From a virus, in the IMG/VR virus record IMGVR_UViG_3300044961_000057, positions 1-51,869 of that record: a stretch of DNA of 51,869 nt; one strand, 5' to 3'. Position 1 is the first letter of the stretch. The number at the start of each line of letters is the position of its first letter. The notes under the pieces were generated by a model. That model searched no databases. It had not been told where the DNA came from and worked only from the letters and a program-made list of their open reading frames with translations. The translations under genes were made by a program, and so were the position numbers. This document shows positions 37,130 through 45,379 of this stretch, piece by piece.

Positions 37130-38044
37130 ATGTTCATGCACCTCGACGCCGTTCAAACGGCGTTCTTCTCACGGCAACTCGAAGAGATCGACACTCAACT
37201 CTACGAGGTCAAAATGGCGGACCTTGAGGTTCGTCAACTCGTCGACGTGAAGCCGATCAACCCCGGCGCGGAAAGCCACACCTACCGGCAGTTCGACAAG
37301 CGCGGCGTCGCCAAGATCATGGCGAACTACGCGAGCGGCTCGCCCCGCGTCGACGTGGACGGGAAGGAATACACGGCGACGCTCAAGAGCGTTCGTGATT
37401 CCTTCGGCTACTCGATTCAGGAGATCCGCAACGCTTCGTTCGCGGGCCTTCCTCTCGACGCCATGAAGGCAATGGCGGCTCGTCGCGCGATCGACGAGAA
37501 GCTCAACGCGATCGGCCTCTCGGGTGATTCCGAGTTCGGCTTGCTCGGTCTCTTCAACCAGACCAACGCGCAAACCTACACCGTTCCCGCCGACGGCACC
37601 GGCTCGAGCGCGTTGTGGGCGAACAAGACGAGCGACCTGATCCTTCGCGACATGTTCGGGATCGTCGATCAGATCCCGACCGTGACGAAGGAAGTCGAGA
37701 AGCCGAAGCGGCTACTCATGCCCTACTCGCGGTTCCGCCTGATCAGCTCGAAGCGCATGGGTTCCGGTGACGGCACCCTGACCGTGCTCACGTTCTTCAA
37801 GACGCAACGCCCCGATATCGAAGTTCGCGGCGCGCTGCTTCTCGACACGGCGGGCGCGGGCGGCACGGCTCGCATGGTCGCCTACGACCCGAGCCCCGTG
37901 AACGTTCAATGGGCGGTCGCGGTTCCGTTCGAGTCGTTCCCCCCGCAACTTCAGGGCATGGAATACGTGATCGAGTGTCACGCGCGCGCGGGCGGCGTGT
38001 TCATGCGCTACCCGCTCACGATGGCTTACGGCGACGGGATCTAA
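37130..38044 (+). CDS. Major capsid protein (DUF2184)
   Basis: A 304-aa protein of the DUF2184 capsid family, with HK97-like fold expected. Visible segments are VRQLVDVKPINPGAESHTYR, DSFGYSIQEIRNASFAGLPL, the helix AARRAIDEKLNAIGLSGDSE, and the C-terminal VIECHARAGGVFMRYPLTMA. GAAAGGAAACG precedes ATG 37130. It follows the cement gene, and a strong terminator follows it, fitting a highly expressed unit. Confidence 0.88.
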   Translation: MFMHLDAVQTAFFSRQLEEIDTQLYEVKMADLEVRQLVDVKPINPGAESHTYRQFDKRGVAKIMANYASGSPRVDVDGKEYTATLKSVRDSFGYSIQEIRNASFAGLPLDAMKAMAARRAIDEKLNAIGLSGDSEFGLLGLFNQTNAQTYTVPADGTGSSALWANKTSDLILRDMFGIVDQIPTVTKEVEKPKRLLMPYSRFRLISSKRMGSGDGTLTVLTFFKTQRPDIEVRGALLLDTAGAGGTARMVAYDPSPVNVQWAVAVPFESFPPQLQGMEYVIECHARAGGVFMRYPLTMAYGDGI

Positions 38045-38056
38045 CCTCGCCAGGGT

Positions 38057-38097
38057 GAAGGGGCCGCGCACGTCTAGAGCGTGCGCGGTTCCCCTTC
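38057..38097 (+). terminator. Strong terminator after the capsid gene
   Basis: A long stem: GAAGGGG + CCGCGCACG pairs with CGTGCGCGG + CCCCTTC, with two unpaired Ts and the 7-nt loop TCTAGAG. The T-run is short, so partial readthrough to the neck genes is likely. A second imperfect repeat (TTCGAGA...TCTCGAA) follows. Confidence 0.7.
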
Positions 38098-38161
38098 GAG
38101 ATTCGAAATCGCTCGAGTCTCGAAGGGGCGCAAGAGCCCACCAACCCCGAAAGGATTTCAC

Positions 38162-38485
38162 ATGCAAGAGAGCGTTTCGATTCGCAACAACACCGTGAGC
38201 GTCCACATGATCGGCCCGATCGAGGTCGGCGGCGAGAGCTACACCCTCCCGCCCGGCGTGCCCGTGCGCGTGCCGCTCGCGTTCCTCGAGCGCTTCGACG
38301 GCTCGGCCGTGCTCGCGCACAAGTTCAAGAACGGCGATCTCGAGTTCATCACCAACGAGACCGACGAGAAGAAGGCCGTCGAAGAGGCGAAGAACCTCGC
38401 CGAGATCATCGCGGCGACCGGCGCGAAGGTCGACGGCGGCGGCGCGCCCGAGAGCGCGCCCGAGACCAACACCGAGCCGAAGTGA
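38162..38485 (+). CDS. Small hypothetical protein, head-tail region
   Basis: A 107-aa protein: beta-type N-terminal half (VSIRNNTVSVHMIGPIEVGG, LPPGVPVRVPLAFLERF) and an acidic Ala/Glu-rich tail. ATG 38162 is chosen because GAAAGGATT precedes it; the longer frame reads through the terminator. It may be a neck or capsid-associated protein. Confidence 0.65.
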   Translation: MQESVSIRNNTVSVHMIGPIEVGGESYTLPPGVPVRVPLAFLERFDGSAVLAHKFKNGDLEFITNETDEKKAVEEAKNLAEIIAATGAKVDGGGAPESAPETNTEPK

Positions 38486-38500
38486 TTCGAGGGATCGACC

Positions 38501-38881
38501 GTGGCGCTTTGGACCAAAGACGACGTTCGGAATCGCGCGCCTGAAATGAGCGTCGCGAACGGCGTTCCTGACGCCACGGTCGATCTCTACATTTCGATCG
38601 CAGAAAAGCAGGTCGACGATCGCATTTTCGGTGACCTCACGATCGACGCGGGTTCGTACCTGACCGCTCACTTGCTCAAGACCGACGGTTACGGCGCGGC
38701 GGGGCAAGGCGCGGGCGGCAACGCGGCGGGCCCGGTGACCGGGATCACCGTCGGCAAGGTGTCGGTGCAATACGCGAGCGCCTCGAGCCCGGCCGCGTCG
38801 GCTGAACTCGCACGGTCACGCTACGGCGTCGCATTCTCGAGACTGATCCGCCTGGCGGGGCCAACCCCGATCGTGATTTGA
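38501..38881 (+). CDS. Head-tail connector (DUF4054-like)
   Basis: A 126-aa protein starting with a helix (DDVRNRAPEMSVANGVPDAT) and DLYISIAEKQVDDRIFGDLT, with a conserved turn SYLTAHLLKT and a Gly/Ala-rich loop before SRYGVAFSRLIRLAG. This is the DUF4054 pattern of neck connector proteins. GTG 38501 is the start. The gene order capsid-connector-gp10-like supports it. Confidence 0.75.
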   Translation: MALWTKDDVRNRAPEMSVANGVPDATVDLYISIAEKQVDDRIFGDLTIDAGSYLTAHLLKTDGYGAAGQGAGGNAAGPVTGITVGKVSVQYASASSPAASAELARSRYGVAFSRLIRLAGPTPIVI

Positions 38882-38887
38882 GGCCCC

Positions 38888-39397
38888 ATGAAAGGGCGCG
38901 TCACGATCAAAAAGAACTCGAAGGGCCGAGCGGCCCTCGAACGTGCGCTCAAGCGCATTGATTCCGATCGCCCAATCGTGAAGGTCGGGCTTCTCGCGGG
39001 CTCGAGCGCGAAGCGTGAAGACGGGCTCTCGAATCCCGAACTCGGCGTGATTCACGAGTTCGGCACGTCGCGCATTCCCGCGCGCCCGTTTCTTCGGCCC
39101 GCGATTCGAAAGCACGCCGACGAATACACACGCGCGCTCGAGGGCGTCTTGAAGCGCGCTCTCAACGGCGAAGACTACGAGCGCGGGCTCAAGTTGATCG
39201 GCCAAAAAGCATCGGCCGACGTGAAGAACTTCGTCACGCGCGGGCCCGCGATCCCGCCTCCCAATGCCCCCGCGACCCTGGCTCGCAAAGAGGCGAAGCG
39301 GCGACCGGGCTCGAAGGGTGCCGTTCGCACGCTCGTTGACACCGGGCGCATGGTCGGTTCGATCTCCTACGAGGTTCAGAAAGGATCGAAAAAATGA
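38888..39397 (+). CDS. Neck/tail completion protein (HK97 gp10 / Mu G-like)
   Basis: A 169-aa basic protein with VKVGLLAGSSAK, LGVIHEFGTSRIPARPFLRP (the family hallmark), a helical middle and LVDTGRMVGSISYEVQ at the end. These proteins occlude or join the head-tail interface. Its stop overlaps the next gene by 4 nt. Confidence 0.8.
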   Translation: MKGRVTIKKNSKGRAALERALKRIDSDRPIVKVGLLAGSSAKREDGLSNPELGVIHEFGTSRIPARPFLRPAIRKHADEYTRALEGVLKRALNGEDYERGLKLIGQKASADVKNFVTRGPAIPPPNAPATLARKEAKRRPGSKGAVRTLVDTGRMVGSISYEVQKGSKK

Positions 39398-39762
39398 GTC
39401 TCTTCGATCTCTCGGGTGCCGTTGCACTCGCGTTCACGCACACGATCACGGTGACGCGCTTCGCGACCGATTCGTTCGCGAGCAACGGCAAGGCAAACGC
39501 GCGCTCGGTCTCGAGCACGTTCACGACCGGCGCGAGCGTGCAACCCATCGGGCGCAAGCTCGATCGCGAAGACCGACAAGGCTTCAACGAGCGAGACGAC
39601 AACGTGACCGTGCTCACCTCGGTCGAACTCTCGATTCGAGATCGTCTCACCGTGCCCGGTCTCGGTGACTTCGAGGTCGAAAGTGTCGAGATCTGGCACC
39701 CGGCCGGGGGATACTGCGAAGCGACCGCGCGCAAACTCGCCGCGCCGTTCGAGCCGAGGTGA
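39394..39762 (+). CDS. Head-tail joining protein
   Basis: A 122-aa beta-rich protein: HTITVTRFATDSFASNGKAN, GASVQPIGRKLDREDRQGFN, IRDRLTVPGLGDFEVESVEI. The layout resembles head closure proteins of myoviruses and it lies in that slot (after the gp10-like, before the neck terminator). Function is inferred from order. Confidence 0.65.
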   Translation: MSLFDLSGAVALAFTHTITVTRFATDSFASNGKANARSVSSTFTTGASVQPIGRKLDREDRQGFNERDDNVTVLTSVELSIRDRLTVPGLGDFEVESVEIWHPAGGYCEATARKLAAPFEPR

Positions 39763-39765
39763 CCT

Positions 39766-40299
39766 ATGGGGATCGCGAATTGGTCGACGATCGAAGACAC
39801 GATTCAAGCTCAAATCGCGGCGGGCTCGGGCATCGCGGGCGCGTCGGTTCGTTGGGCGGATCAGTCGCGAGACTCGCCCGCGTCGGGCGATTCCGTTCGC
39901 CTGGCGATCACGAACGGCGCAACCGTCGGTCACGCCGAAGAGCACGAGATCAATAACCCGACGCCGAGCGCGGGAAATGAGATCTTGCTTCGCGAGCACG
40001 AGCACCTCGAGTTCGACGTTGAAGTTCAGTTCTTCAGCATGACGCCGCACGGCAACTCGTCGGCCTGGGCTCGAGCGCGCACGACCTCGAGCTACCTTCA
40101 ACGCGACGACGTGACCGAGAACCTTTTCGCGGCGGGGCTCGCGCTCGTGTCGGTCGACCGTGTGCAACGAGCACCCGCCGTGCTAGAAACTGAGATTCAG
40201 GATCGAGCGGTTTTCACGGCTCGTTTCCGCACGCTTGACGGTAGCGAGCAAGCTACCACGTACATCGAAAGGGCCGAATGGATCGGCTCGTTGACCTGA
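39766..40299 (+). CDS. Neck terminator/tail completion protein
   Basis: A 177-aa protein with ANWSTIEDTIQAQIAAGSGI, VRLAITNGATVGHAEEHEIN and the C-terminal VFTARFRTLDGSEQATTYIE. This matches in layout the phage neck terminator-like family (LIC_12616 type) located just before the sheath gene in similar phages. It would cap the tail tube at the neck. Confidence 0.65.
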   Translation: MGIANWSTIEDTIQAQIAAGSGIAGASVRWADQSRDSPASGDSVRLAITNGATVGHAEEHEINNPTPSAGNEILLREHEHLEFDVEVQFFSMTPHGNSSAWARARTTSSYLQRDDVTENLFAAGLALVSVDRVQRAPAVLETEIQDRAVFTARFRTLDGSEQATTYIERAEWIGSLT

Positions 40300-40312
40300 A
40301 AGGATCGAACAA

Positions 40313-41632
40313 ATGGCTTCTCTCTCTGACATTGTGACCGTGAACGTGAGCACTCTCACGACGGCCGTGAAGCAACCGGGTTTCGGAACCCCGTTGATCG
40401 CAGATTACAACACCCGCTTCGCCGAGCGCGTGCGCTTCTACACGTCGCTTCAAGGGCTGATCGACGACGGGTTCACCGTCAACGACGGTGCATACCGCAC
40501 GGCGGCCGCGATCTTCGCGCAATCGCCCCAGGTCACCAAGATCGCGATCGGTCGTCGCGCTCTCGCGCCCGATCTTCAGATCGACCTGACGCCGACGGCG
40601 GTGAACTCGCGCACCTACAAGGTCGATTTGATCGGCCCGGCCGGTCTCACCGCGACCGCTTCGTTCACGAGCGATTCGACCGCGACCGTTGCCGAGATCA
40701 CGGCGGGTCTCACCTCGGCGATCAACACGGCGGCCGTCGGGATCACCGCGACCGATCAGACGACCTTCGTTCGTCTCAAGGCGGCGTCGGCGGGTCTGCA
40801 CTTCTGCGCTTCCGCGCAAGACCTCTCGCTGATCACCGCACAACAAACCCACGTCGATCCTGGCATCGCGACCGACCTCGCCGCGATCGCTCTCGAGTCG
40901 GCCGACTGGTACGGCCTGACGCTCTCGACGGCGGGCAAGGCCGAGATCGTCGCGGCGGCCGCGTGGGTCGAGTCGAACAAGAAGTTCGGCGCGTTCACCT
41001 CGCAAGACGGCGACATTCTCGGTTCGGGCTCGAGCGACGTTGCTTCGACCGTGAAGACCGCGAACAACTTCCGCTCGATCGTGTTCTTCTCGAACAAGGG
41101 TCTCGCGCAATCGGCGGCGGCCGCGCTTCTCGGCGCGACCTTCCCGTTCGATCCCGGCTCGGTGACCTTCAAGTTTCGCAAGCTCGCGGGCGTCACTTCC
41201 GACGCTCTCACGGCGACGCAACTCACGAACCTTCGCAACAAGAACGCGATGTTCTTCACCGACTACGGCGGGATCTCGATCACGGCCGAGGGCAAGACGG
41301 CGGCCGGTGAGTTCGCCGACGTGATCCGCGACCGCGATTGGTTCGAGTCGCGGCTTCAAGCGCGCGTGTTCAACGTGCTCGTGAACAACGCGAAGGTGCC
41401 GTTCACCGATCGCGGGATCGCGGCGATCGAGGCCGAGCTTCGCGCGCAACTGACCGAGGGCATTCAATCGGGGTTCCTCACCGACAACCCCGCGCCCGTC
41501 GTCTCGGTTCCGCTCGCTTCGGCCGTCGCGTCGATCGACAAGGCGGCGCGCCTGCTCAAGCCGATTTCGTTCACCGCGAAGGTCGCGGGAGCGATCCACG
41601 CCATCACGATCACCGGAACGATCACGGTCTAA
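40313..41632 (+). CDS. Contractile tail sheath protein (DUF3383)
   Basis: A 439-aa protein of the DUF3383 family: LSDIVTVNVSTLTTAVKQPG at the N-terminus, FAQSPQVTKIAIGRRALAPD, a beta insertion (~85-150), WYGLTLSTAGKAEIVAAAAW, DRDWFESRLQARVFNVLVNN and a C-terminal strand ITITGTITV that would donate to the neighbour. DUF3383 proteins are the sheath of this type of myovirus. GAAAGGA precedes ATG 40313. Confidence 0.88.
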   Translation: MASLSDIVTVNVSTLTTAVKQPGFGTPLIADYNTRFAERVRFYTSLQGLIDDGFTVNDGAYRTAAAIFAQSPQVTKIAIGRRALAPDLQIDLTPTAVNSRTYKVDLIGPAGLTATASFTSDSTATVAEITAGLTSAINTAAVGITATDQTTFVRLKAASAGLHFCASAQDLSLITAQQTHVDPGIATDLAAIALESADWYGLTLSTAGKAEIVAAAAWVESNKKFGAFTSQDGDILGSGSSDVASTVKTANNFRSIVFFSNKGLAQSAAAALLGATFPFDPGSVTFKFRKLAGVTSDALTATQLTNLRNKNAMFFTDYGGISITAEGKTAAGEFADVIRDRDWFESRLQARVFNVLVNNAKVPFTDRGIAAIEAELRAQLTEGIQSGFLTDNPAPVVSVPLASAVASIDKAARLLKPISFTAKVAGAIHAITITGTITV

Positions 41633-41665
41633 CCGATCGCTCACAACCCGAAAGGAAACTGAAAC

Positions 41666-42088
41666 ATGGCAACCAAGACCTACAACGCGAAGAAGGTTCT
41701 CATTTCGTTCGCGGGCAAGACTCTCACGGGCGTTCTCGACGGTTCATTCGTGAAGGTCTCGCGCAACAACGATTCCTTCATGCTCGCGATCGGTTCCGAC
41801 GGCGAAGCGGCTCGAGCCGCGAACGCCGACAAGTCGGGCACGGTGACGGTGACGCTCATGCAAACGTCGCCGAGCAACGACGATCTCTCGAACCTCATGA
41901 GCACCGACGAACTCACGAACACGGGCACGGGCGCGCTCTTCGTGAAAGACGCGAGCGGCCGAACGCTCGTGTCGGCCGTCGACGCCTGGATCCGCAAGCC
42001 CGCCGACGTGGAGTTCGCTCGCGAGATCACCGGGCGTGAATGGGTCTTCGAGACCGGCAACCTCGAGATCTTCAACGCTGGCAACTGA
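41666..42088 (+). CDS. Tail tube protein
   Basis: A 140-aa protein, AKKVLISFAGKTLTGVLDGS, KVSRNNDSFMLAIGSDGEAA, LVSAVDAWIRKPADVEFARE, GREWVFETGNLEIFNAGN. The pattern is that of DUF3277-type tube proteins that follow DUF3383 sheath genes. It polymerises as the inner tail tube. GAAAGGAAACTG precedes ATG 41666. Confidence 0.82.
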   Translation: MATKTYNAKKVLISFAGKTLTGVLDGSFVKVSRNNDSFMLAIGSDGEAARAANADKSGTVTVTLMQTSPSNDDLSNLMSTDELTNTGTGALFVKDASGRTLVSAVDAWIRKPADVEFAREITGREWVFETGNLEIFNAGN

Positions 42089-42114
42089 CGCGAACTCGAT
42101 CTTCGTGTAGAACC

Positions 42115-42142
42115 GAGGGCGGGGCCGAAAGGCCCCGCCCTC
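42115..42142 (+). terminator. Strong terminator after the tube gene
   Basis: A perfect 12-bp stem GAGGGCGGGGCC/GGCCCCGCCCTC with a GAAA tetraloop, followed by ACTCTTTGG. It probably lowers expression of the chaperone and tape measure genes relative to sheath and tube. Confidence 0.85.
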
Positions 42143-42161
42143 ACTCTTTGGAGATCACAAC

Positions 42162-42593
42162 ATGATTCAGACGAAAGAAATCGAACTCGAGACCTCGAAG
42201 GGCCGCGCCGTTTTCGAGGTGCCGCAACTCGACGGCGTGCGCGCGGTGAAGCTCTTCGTTCGACTCACCAACAAGGCGGGGCCCGCGATCGCAATGCTCA
42301 AGTCGGGCGGCGCGGCGGCGGCCCTCGGCGCATTCCTCGAGCACCTCGAGCCCGACGAATACGAGCGGATTCAAAACGAGTTGCTCGCTCGCGTGTCGTG
42401 CCGCTGGCCCGAGGGTGACGACACCGACTCGAACGCCGTGCGGAACCTGGGAACGATCTTCACCGGGCACCCGTTCGAGCTTGGTCGGCTCGTGCTCTTC
42501 GCTCTCGAGGCGAACTATGGTTCTTTCTTCGAGCGCCTTCGCGACGCCGTGACGAAGGCTCTCGCCGAAACGGCGACGGTGAAGAAGAGCTAA
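42162..42593 (+). CDS. Tail assembly chaperone
   Basis: A 143-aa protein in the chaperone slot between tube and tape measure: a beta start (EIELETSKGRAVFEVPQLDG), helices (AVKLFVRLTNKAGPAIAMLK, LEHLEPDEYERIQNELLARV) and HPFELGRLVLFALEANYGSF. In many phages a C-terminal extension is made by frameshift; here the -1 frame downstream is open (see 42594-42787). Confidence 0.72.
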   Translation: MIQTKEIELETSKGRAVFEVPQLDGVRAVKLFVRLTNKAGPAIAMLKSGGAAAALGAFLEHLEPDEYERIQNELLARVSCRWPEGDDTDSNAVRNLGTIFTGHPFELGRLVLFALEANYGSFFERLRDAVTKALAETATVKKS

Positions 42594-42787
42594 CGCTTGA
42601 TCAGATCGACCCCTCGATTTGTTGGCCGATCGAGCGGTTGATCCTCGAGCGCATCGCGACCCGCCGAGACCTCGAAACCTGCTATTCTTTCGACGACGTG
42701 ATCGAAGAGAACAAAGCACTCGACGCCTGGCATTGGGCGCAACGCGAACAAGAGCGCCGAGCGGCGTCGAAGAAGGGTAACCGATGA
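42594..42787 (+). CDS. Chaperone C-terminal extension or separate second chaperone (-1 frame)
   Basis: In the -1 frame relative to the chaperone, an open stretch ending at TGA 42787 encodes DQIDPSICWPIERLILERIA, then DLETCYSFDDVIEENKALDA and WHWAQREQERRAASKKGNR. The 'DV..ENKALDAWHWAQ' helix is the usual end of chaperone frameshift products. The frame is open back into the upstream gene and reads DGEEELTLDQID just before, which looks natural. Its stop overlaps the tape measure start as ATGA. No canonical slippery heptamer is visible, so a TTG start is also possible. The 5' boundary is arbitrary. Confidence 0.55.
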
Positions 42788-44430
42788 TCGTCGAAGAACT
42801 TGTTGCGGTTCTCGGTGCCAAGATCGAGAAGGGTGATTTCGCCGACGCGTTCGCCCTTCTCGATCACCTCGGCGGCGCATTCGACGCGGTGTTCGGCGCG
42901 ATCGAAAAGGGCGTGACCGAAGCGTTCAAGACCGTTCACGAGGTCGCCATGATGGGCGACGAGATCGGCTCAACCGCCGAGCAACTCGGGATCGCGGCGG
43001 GCGCGCTTCAAGAACTCGGGTACGCGGCGAAGCTCTCGGACGCGGACGCCGAAGGGCTCACGGCGGGGTTGCGCTTCCTTTCGCGCGCGGCGGCCGAAGC
43101 GGCGGGCGGATCGAAAGAAGCGCAAGAGGCGTTGCGCGGGATCAAGTATTCCGACGCGAAGGGGCTGCTTTCGGTTCAAGACATTTTCGAAAACGTCGCC
43201 GACAAGTTCGCGACGTTGCCGAACGGTGTTGAGAAAGTAAACCTCGCAATGAAGTTGTTCGGGCGTCAGGGTGCGAGCCTGATCCCGATGCTCAACAAAG
43301 GGGCCGACGGGATCGCGGCTCTTCGCGCCGAGGCTCAAGCCTCGGGCGTCGTGCTTTCTGATTCCGTTCTTCAAGCGAGCGGGGCTTATGACGACGCGTT
43401 CAAGCGGCTCGAGGGCTCGATCCAGGGCTTGAAGAACCAATTCGCGGGGCCCGTGATCGAGAAGGTGACCGAGCTTTTCGGTCGTCTTCGCGAGTTGCTC
43501 GCGAGCCCGCAAGTGAAGCGAGCCGTCGACGGGCTCTCGCGCGGGTTCGGCCGACTCGTCGACACGCTCTCACTTCTCGCGCGTTTCGTCGGTTGGCTTC
43601 CGAAGCTCGTCGACGGGTTCGTTTCAGTCGTGCGCGCTTTCGACCGCTTCGGTGTGATCGCCGACTTCTTCGAATGGCTCTTTTCGGTTGAGGGCGGGAT
43701 CTTCGCCATTGCGACCGTGCTCGGCGCGTTGGCGGCGGCGGCCCTCACGGCGGGCGCTTCGCTCGTTGGTGCGGCGATCTCGGCGGCGGCGGCCTGGCTC
43801 GCGGCGGCCGCGCCTTTCATCGCGCTCGGTGCGCTGATCGCGTTGGTCGTTGACGATCTCTACACGTTCGCCGAGGGTGGTGATTCCATGCTCGGGCGTG
43901 TGATCCGTTGGTTCAACGCGATCAACCCCGAAGACAACGCTTTCATTCGCCTTCTCAAGACGGCGGGCGCGCTGCTCTTCGACCTCACCGATCCGGTCAA
44001 ATGGCAAAAGCTCGGGCAAGCGATTTTCGATTTCGCCTTGTCTCCCGTGCGCGGGATCATCGATTCGCTCAAATGGGTTCTCGATCTGATCAACAAGACC
44101 GCGCCCGGTCTGAAAGACCCGCTCTCGCTCGGCGACAAATCGTTCGGCGACGCCATGCGCGAGAAGTTTCCCGGTCTCTCGGATCCGCTCTCGCTCGGCG
44201 ACAAATCGTTCGGCGACGCCATGCGCGAGAAGTTTCCCGGCATGGCTCCCGTTCTTCCGAGTTCTTCGACGGTCTCGAATCGGAACAACACGACGATCTC
44301 GGCACCGATCACGATCACCGTTCCGCCTGGCACCGACGCGGCGGGTGTCGCCGAAGCGGCTCGAACGGCCGTGCGTGAAGAACTCGGCGCGCAACTTCAA
44401 GACGCTCACGCGGCGAACGGCGGAAACTGA
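42784..44430 (+). CDS. Tail tape measure protein
   Basis: A 548-aa protein: helical N-terminus (KGDFADAFALLDHLGGAFDA), a family-like region (VEKVNLAMKLFGRQGASLIP, ADGIAALRAEAQASGVVLSD), a hydrophobic membrane-like centre (~310-370, rich in Ala/Val/Leu) and a tandem repeat near the end. It sets tail length; 548 aa predicts a fairly short tail. Start ATG 42784 overlaps the chaperone extension. Confidence 0.88.
   Translation: MIVEELVAVLGAKIEKGDFADAFALLDHLGGAFDAVFGAIEKGVTEAFKTVHEVAMMGDEIGSTAEQLGIAAGALQELGYAAKLSDADAEGLTAGLRFLSRAAAEAAGGSKEAQEALRGIKYSDAKGLLSVQDIFENVADKFATLPNGVEKVNLAMKLFGRQGASLIPMLNKGADGIAALRAEAQASGVVLSDSVLQASGAYDDAFKRLEGSIQGLKNQFAGPVIEKVTELFGRLRELLASPQVKRAVDGLSRGFGRLVDTLSLLARFVGWLPKLVDGFVSVVRAFDRFGVIADFFEWLFSVEGGIFAIATVLGALAAAALTAGASLVGAAISAAAAWLAAAAPFIALGALIALVVDDLYTFAEGGDSMLGRVIRWFNAINPEDNAFIRLLKTAGALLFDLTDPVKWQKLGQAIFDFALSPVRGIIDSLKWVLDLINKTAPGLKDPLSLGDKSFGDAMREKFPGLSDPLSLGDKSFGDAMREKFPGMAPVLPSSSTVSNRNNTTISAPITITVPPGTDAAGVAEAARTAVREELGAQLQDAHAANGGN
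44119..44240 (+). repeat. Tandem 66-bp duplication in tape measure gene
   Basis: A 56-bp block is repeated perfectly at 44119-44174 and 44185-44240 (period 66 bp, 22 codons), giving two copies of DPLSLGDKSFGDAMREKFPG. Perfect identity at synonymous sites means the duplication is recent. Confidence 0.95.
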
Positions 44431-44432
44431 TC

Positions 44433-45032
44433 ATGGCAACGACCTTCACTTTCGAACAAGGCAACTCGGTTGACACGATCGTTTTCGATGCGACGACGCA
44501 AGAGGTTCCCATGTTCGACGCCGACGTGACCGAACACGCGGTCGAAACGGGCGCGGCGAACAACGACAACGTGCGCGCGAAGCCGACGAATCTTCGACTC
44601 GAGGTGACCGTGACAGATTACCCGCTCTCGTCGAAGGGGCGCGGGATCGGCGGGCAAGCCGAGAAGGGGCGCGCGGCTCGCATTCTCGAGAAGCTCGTGA
44701 GTCTTCGCGCCGACGGTGTGCGGCTCTTCGTTGAGACCGGGCTTCGCACATACGAGAACATGGTGATCAAGAGCGTCTCGAGCCCGCGCGACAAGGCGGT
44801 GAGCGGCGCGCTTCGGATCTCTATGCTGCTCACCGAGATCAAGACGGTGCGCAACGAGAGCGTGCCCGTGAAGCTCTCGCCGACGAACACGAAAGCGAAA
44901 CCGAAAGTCGACGGCGGCAAGCAACCAACGACGCCCACCGACGACGCGACCAAGCGGAAAAGCTGGCTCGCTGGCGGGGCTGACTCACTCTCTGACGGGC
45001 TGAAAAAGGTCGGCTCGATCCTCGGAAACTGA
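44433..45032 (+). CDS. Dit-like baseplate protein
   Basis: A 199-aa protein with FEQGNSVDTIVFDATTQEVP, LRLEVTVTDYPLSSKGRG and LRISMLLTEIKTVRNES, the pattern of the Dit-like baseplate proteins encoded directly after the tape measure in DUF3383-type myoviruses. The C-terminal ~50 residues are Lys/Pro/Asp-rich and end in a short helix. Probable adaptor between tube and hub. Confidence 0.7.
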   Translation: MATTFTFEQGNSVDTIVFDATTQEVPMFDADVTEHAVETGAANNDNVRAKPTNLRLEVTVTDYPLSSKGRGIGGQAEKGRAARILEKLVSLRADGVRLFVETGLRTYENMVIKSVSSPRDKAVSGALRISMLLTEIKTVRNESVPVKLSPTNTKAKPKVDGGKQPTTPTDDATKRKSWLAGGADSLSDGLKKVGSILGN

Positions 45033-45034
45033 TC

Positions 45035-45379
45035 ATGGCTCAAACGATCCCGACTCGCACCGATCCGCGCTATTCGATCGAGGTCGAACTTGACGGCACG
45101 AACTTCGTGCTCGAGTTCGAATGGAACGATCGCGCGACGTCATGGTTTCTCGACGTGCTCAACGAGGCGCGCGAACGGTTGCTCACGGGCGTTCGAATCG
45201 TCGTCGGGTTCCCGCTGATCGCTCGCTACCGCGACTCGAGGCTTCCGAAAGGTGACCTCTCGGCCGTCGACACTTCGGGGCTCGGGCTTGATCCTGCCCT
45301 CGAAGACCTCGGCGATCGCGTGCTCTTGGTCTACACGCCGTTCGACGAGATCCCGGCCGGGTTCAAGGTGCTCGCGTGA
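45035..45379 (+). CDS. Baseplate plug-like protein
   Basis: A 114-aa beta-rich protein (RYSIEVELDGTNFVLEFEWN, GVRIVVGFPLIARYRD, DRVLLVYTPFDEIP). It resembles the small plug protein (Pam3 gp18-type) encoded between Dit-like and hub genes in related phages. Its stop overlaps the hub gene start by 4 nt (GTGA). Confidence 0.65.
   Translation: MAQTIPTRTDPRYSIEVELDGTNFVLEFEWNDRATSWFLDVLNEARERLLTGVRIVVGFPLIARYRDSRLPKGDLSAVDTSGLGLDPALEDLGDRVLLVYTPFDEIPAGFKVLA

Noticed and set aside
40253-41644. 463-codon minus-strand frame opposite the sheath gene
   Set aside because: Arg/Asp/Glu-rich shadow of the DUF3383 gene with no start signal.
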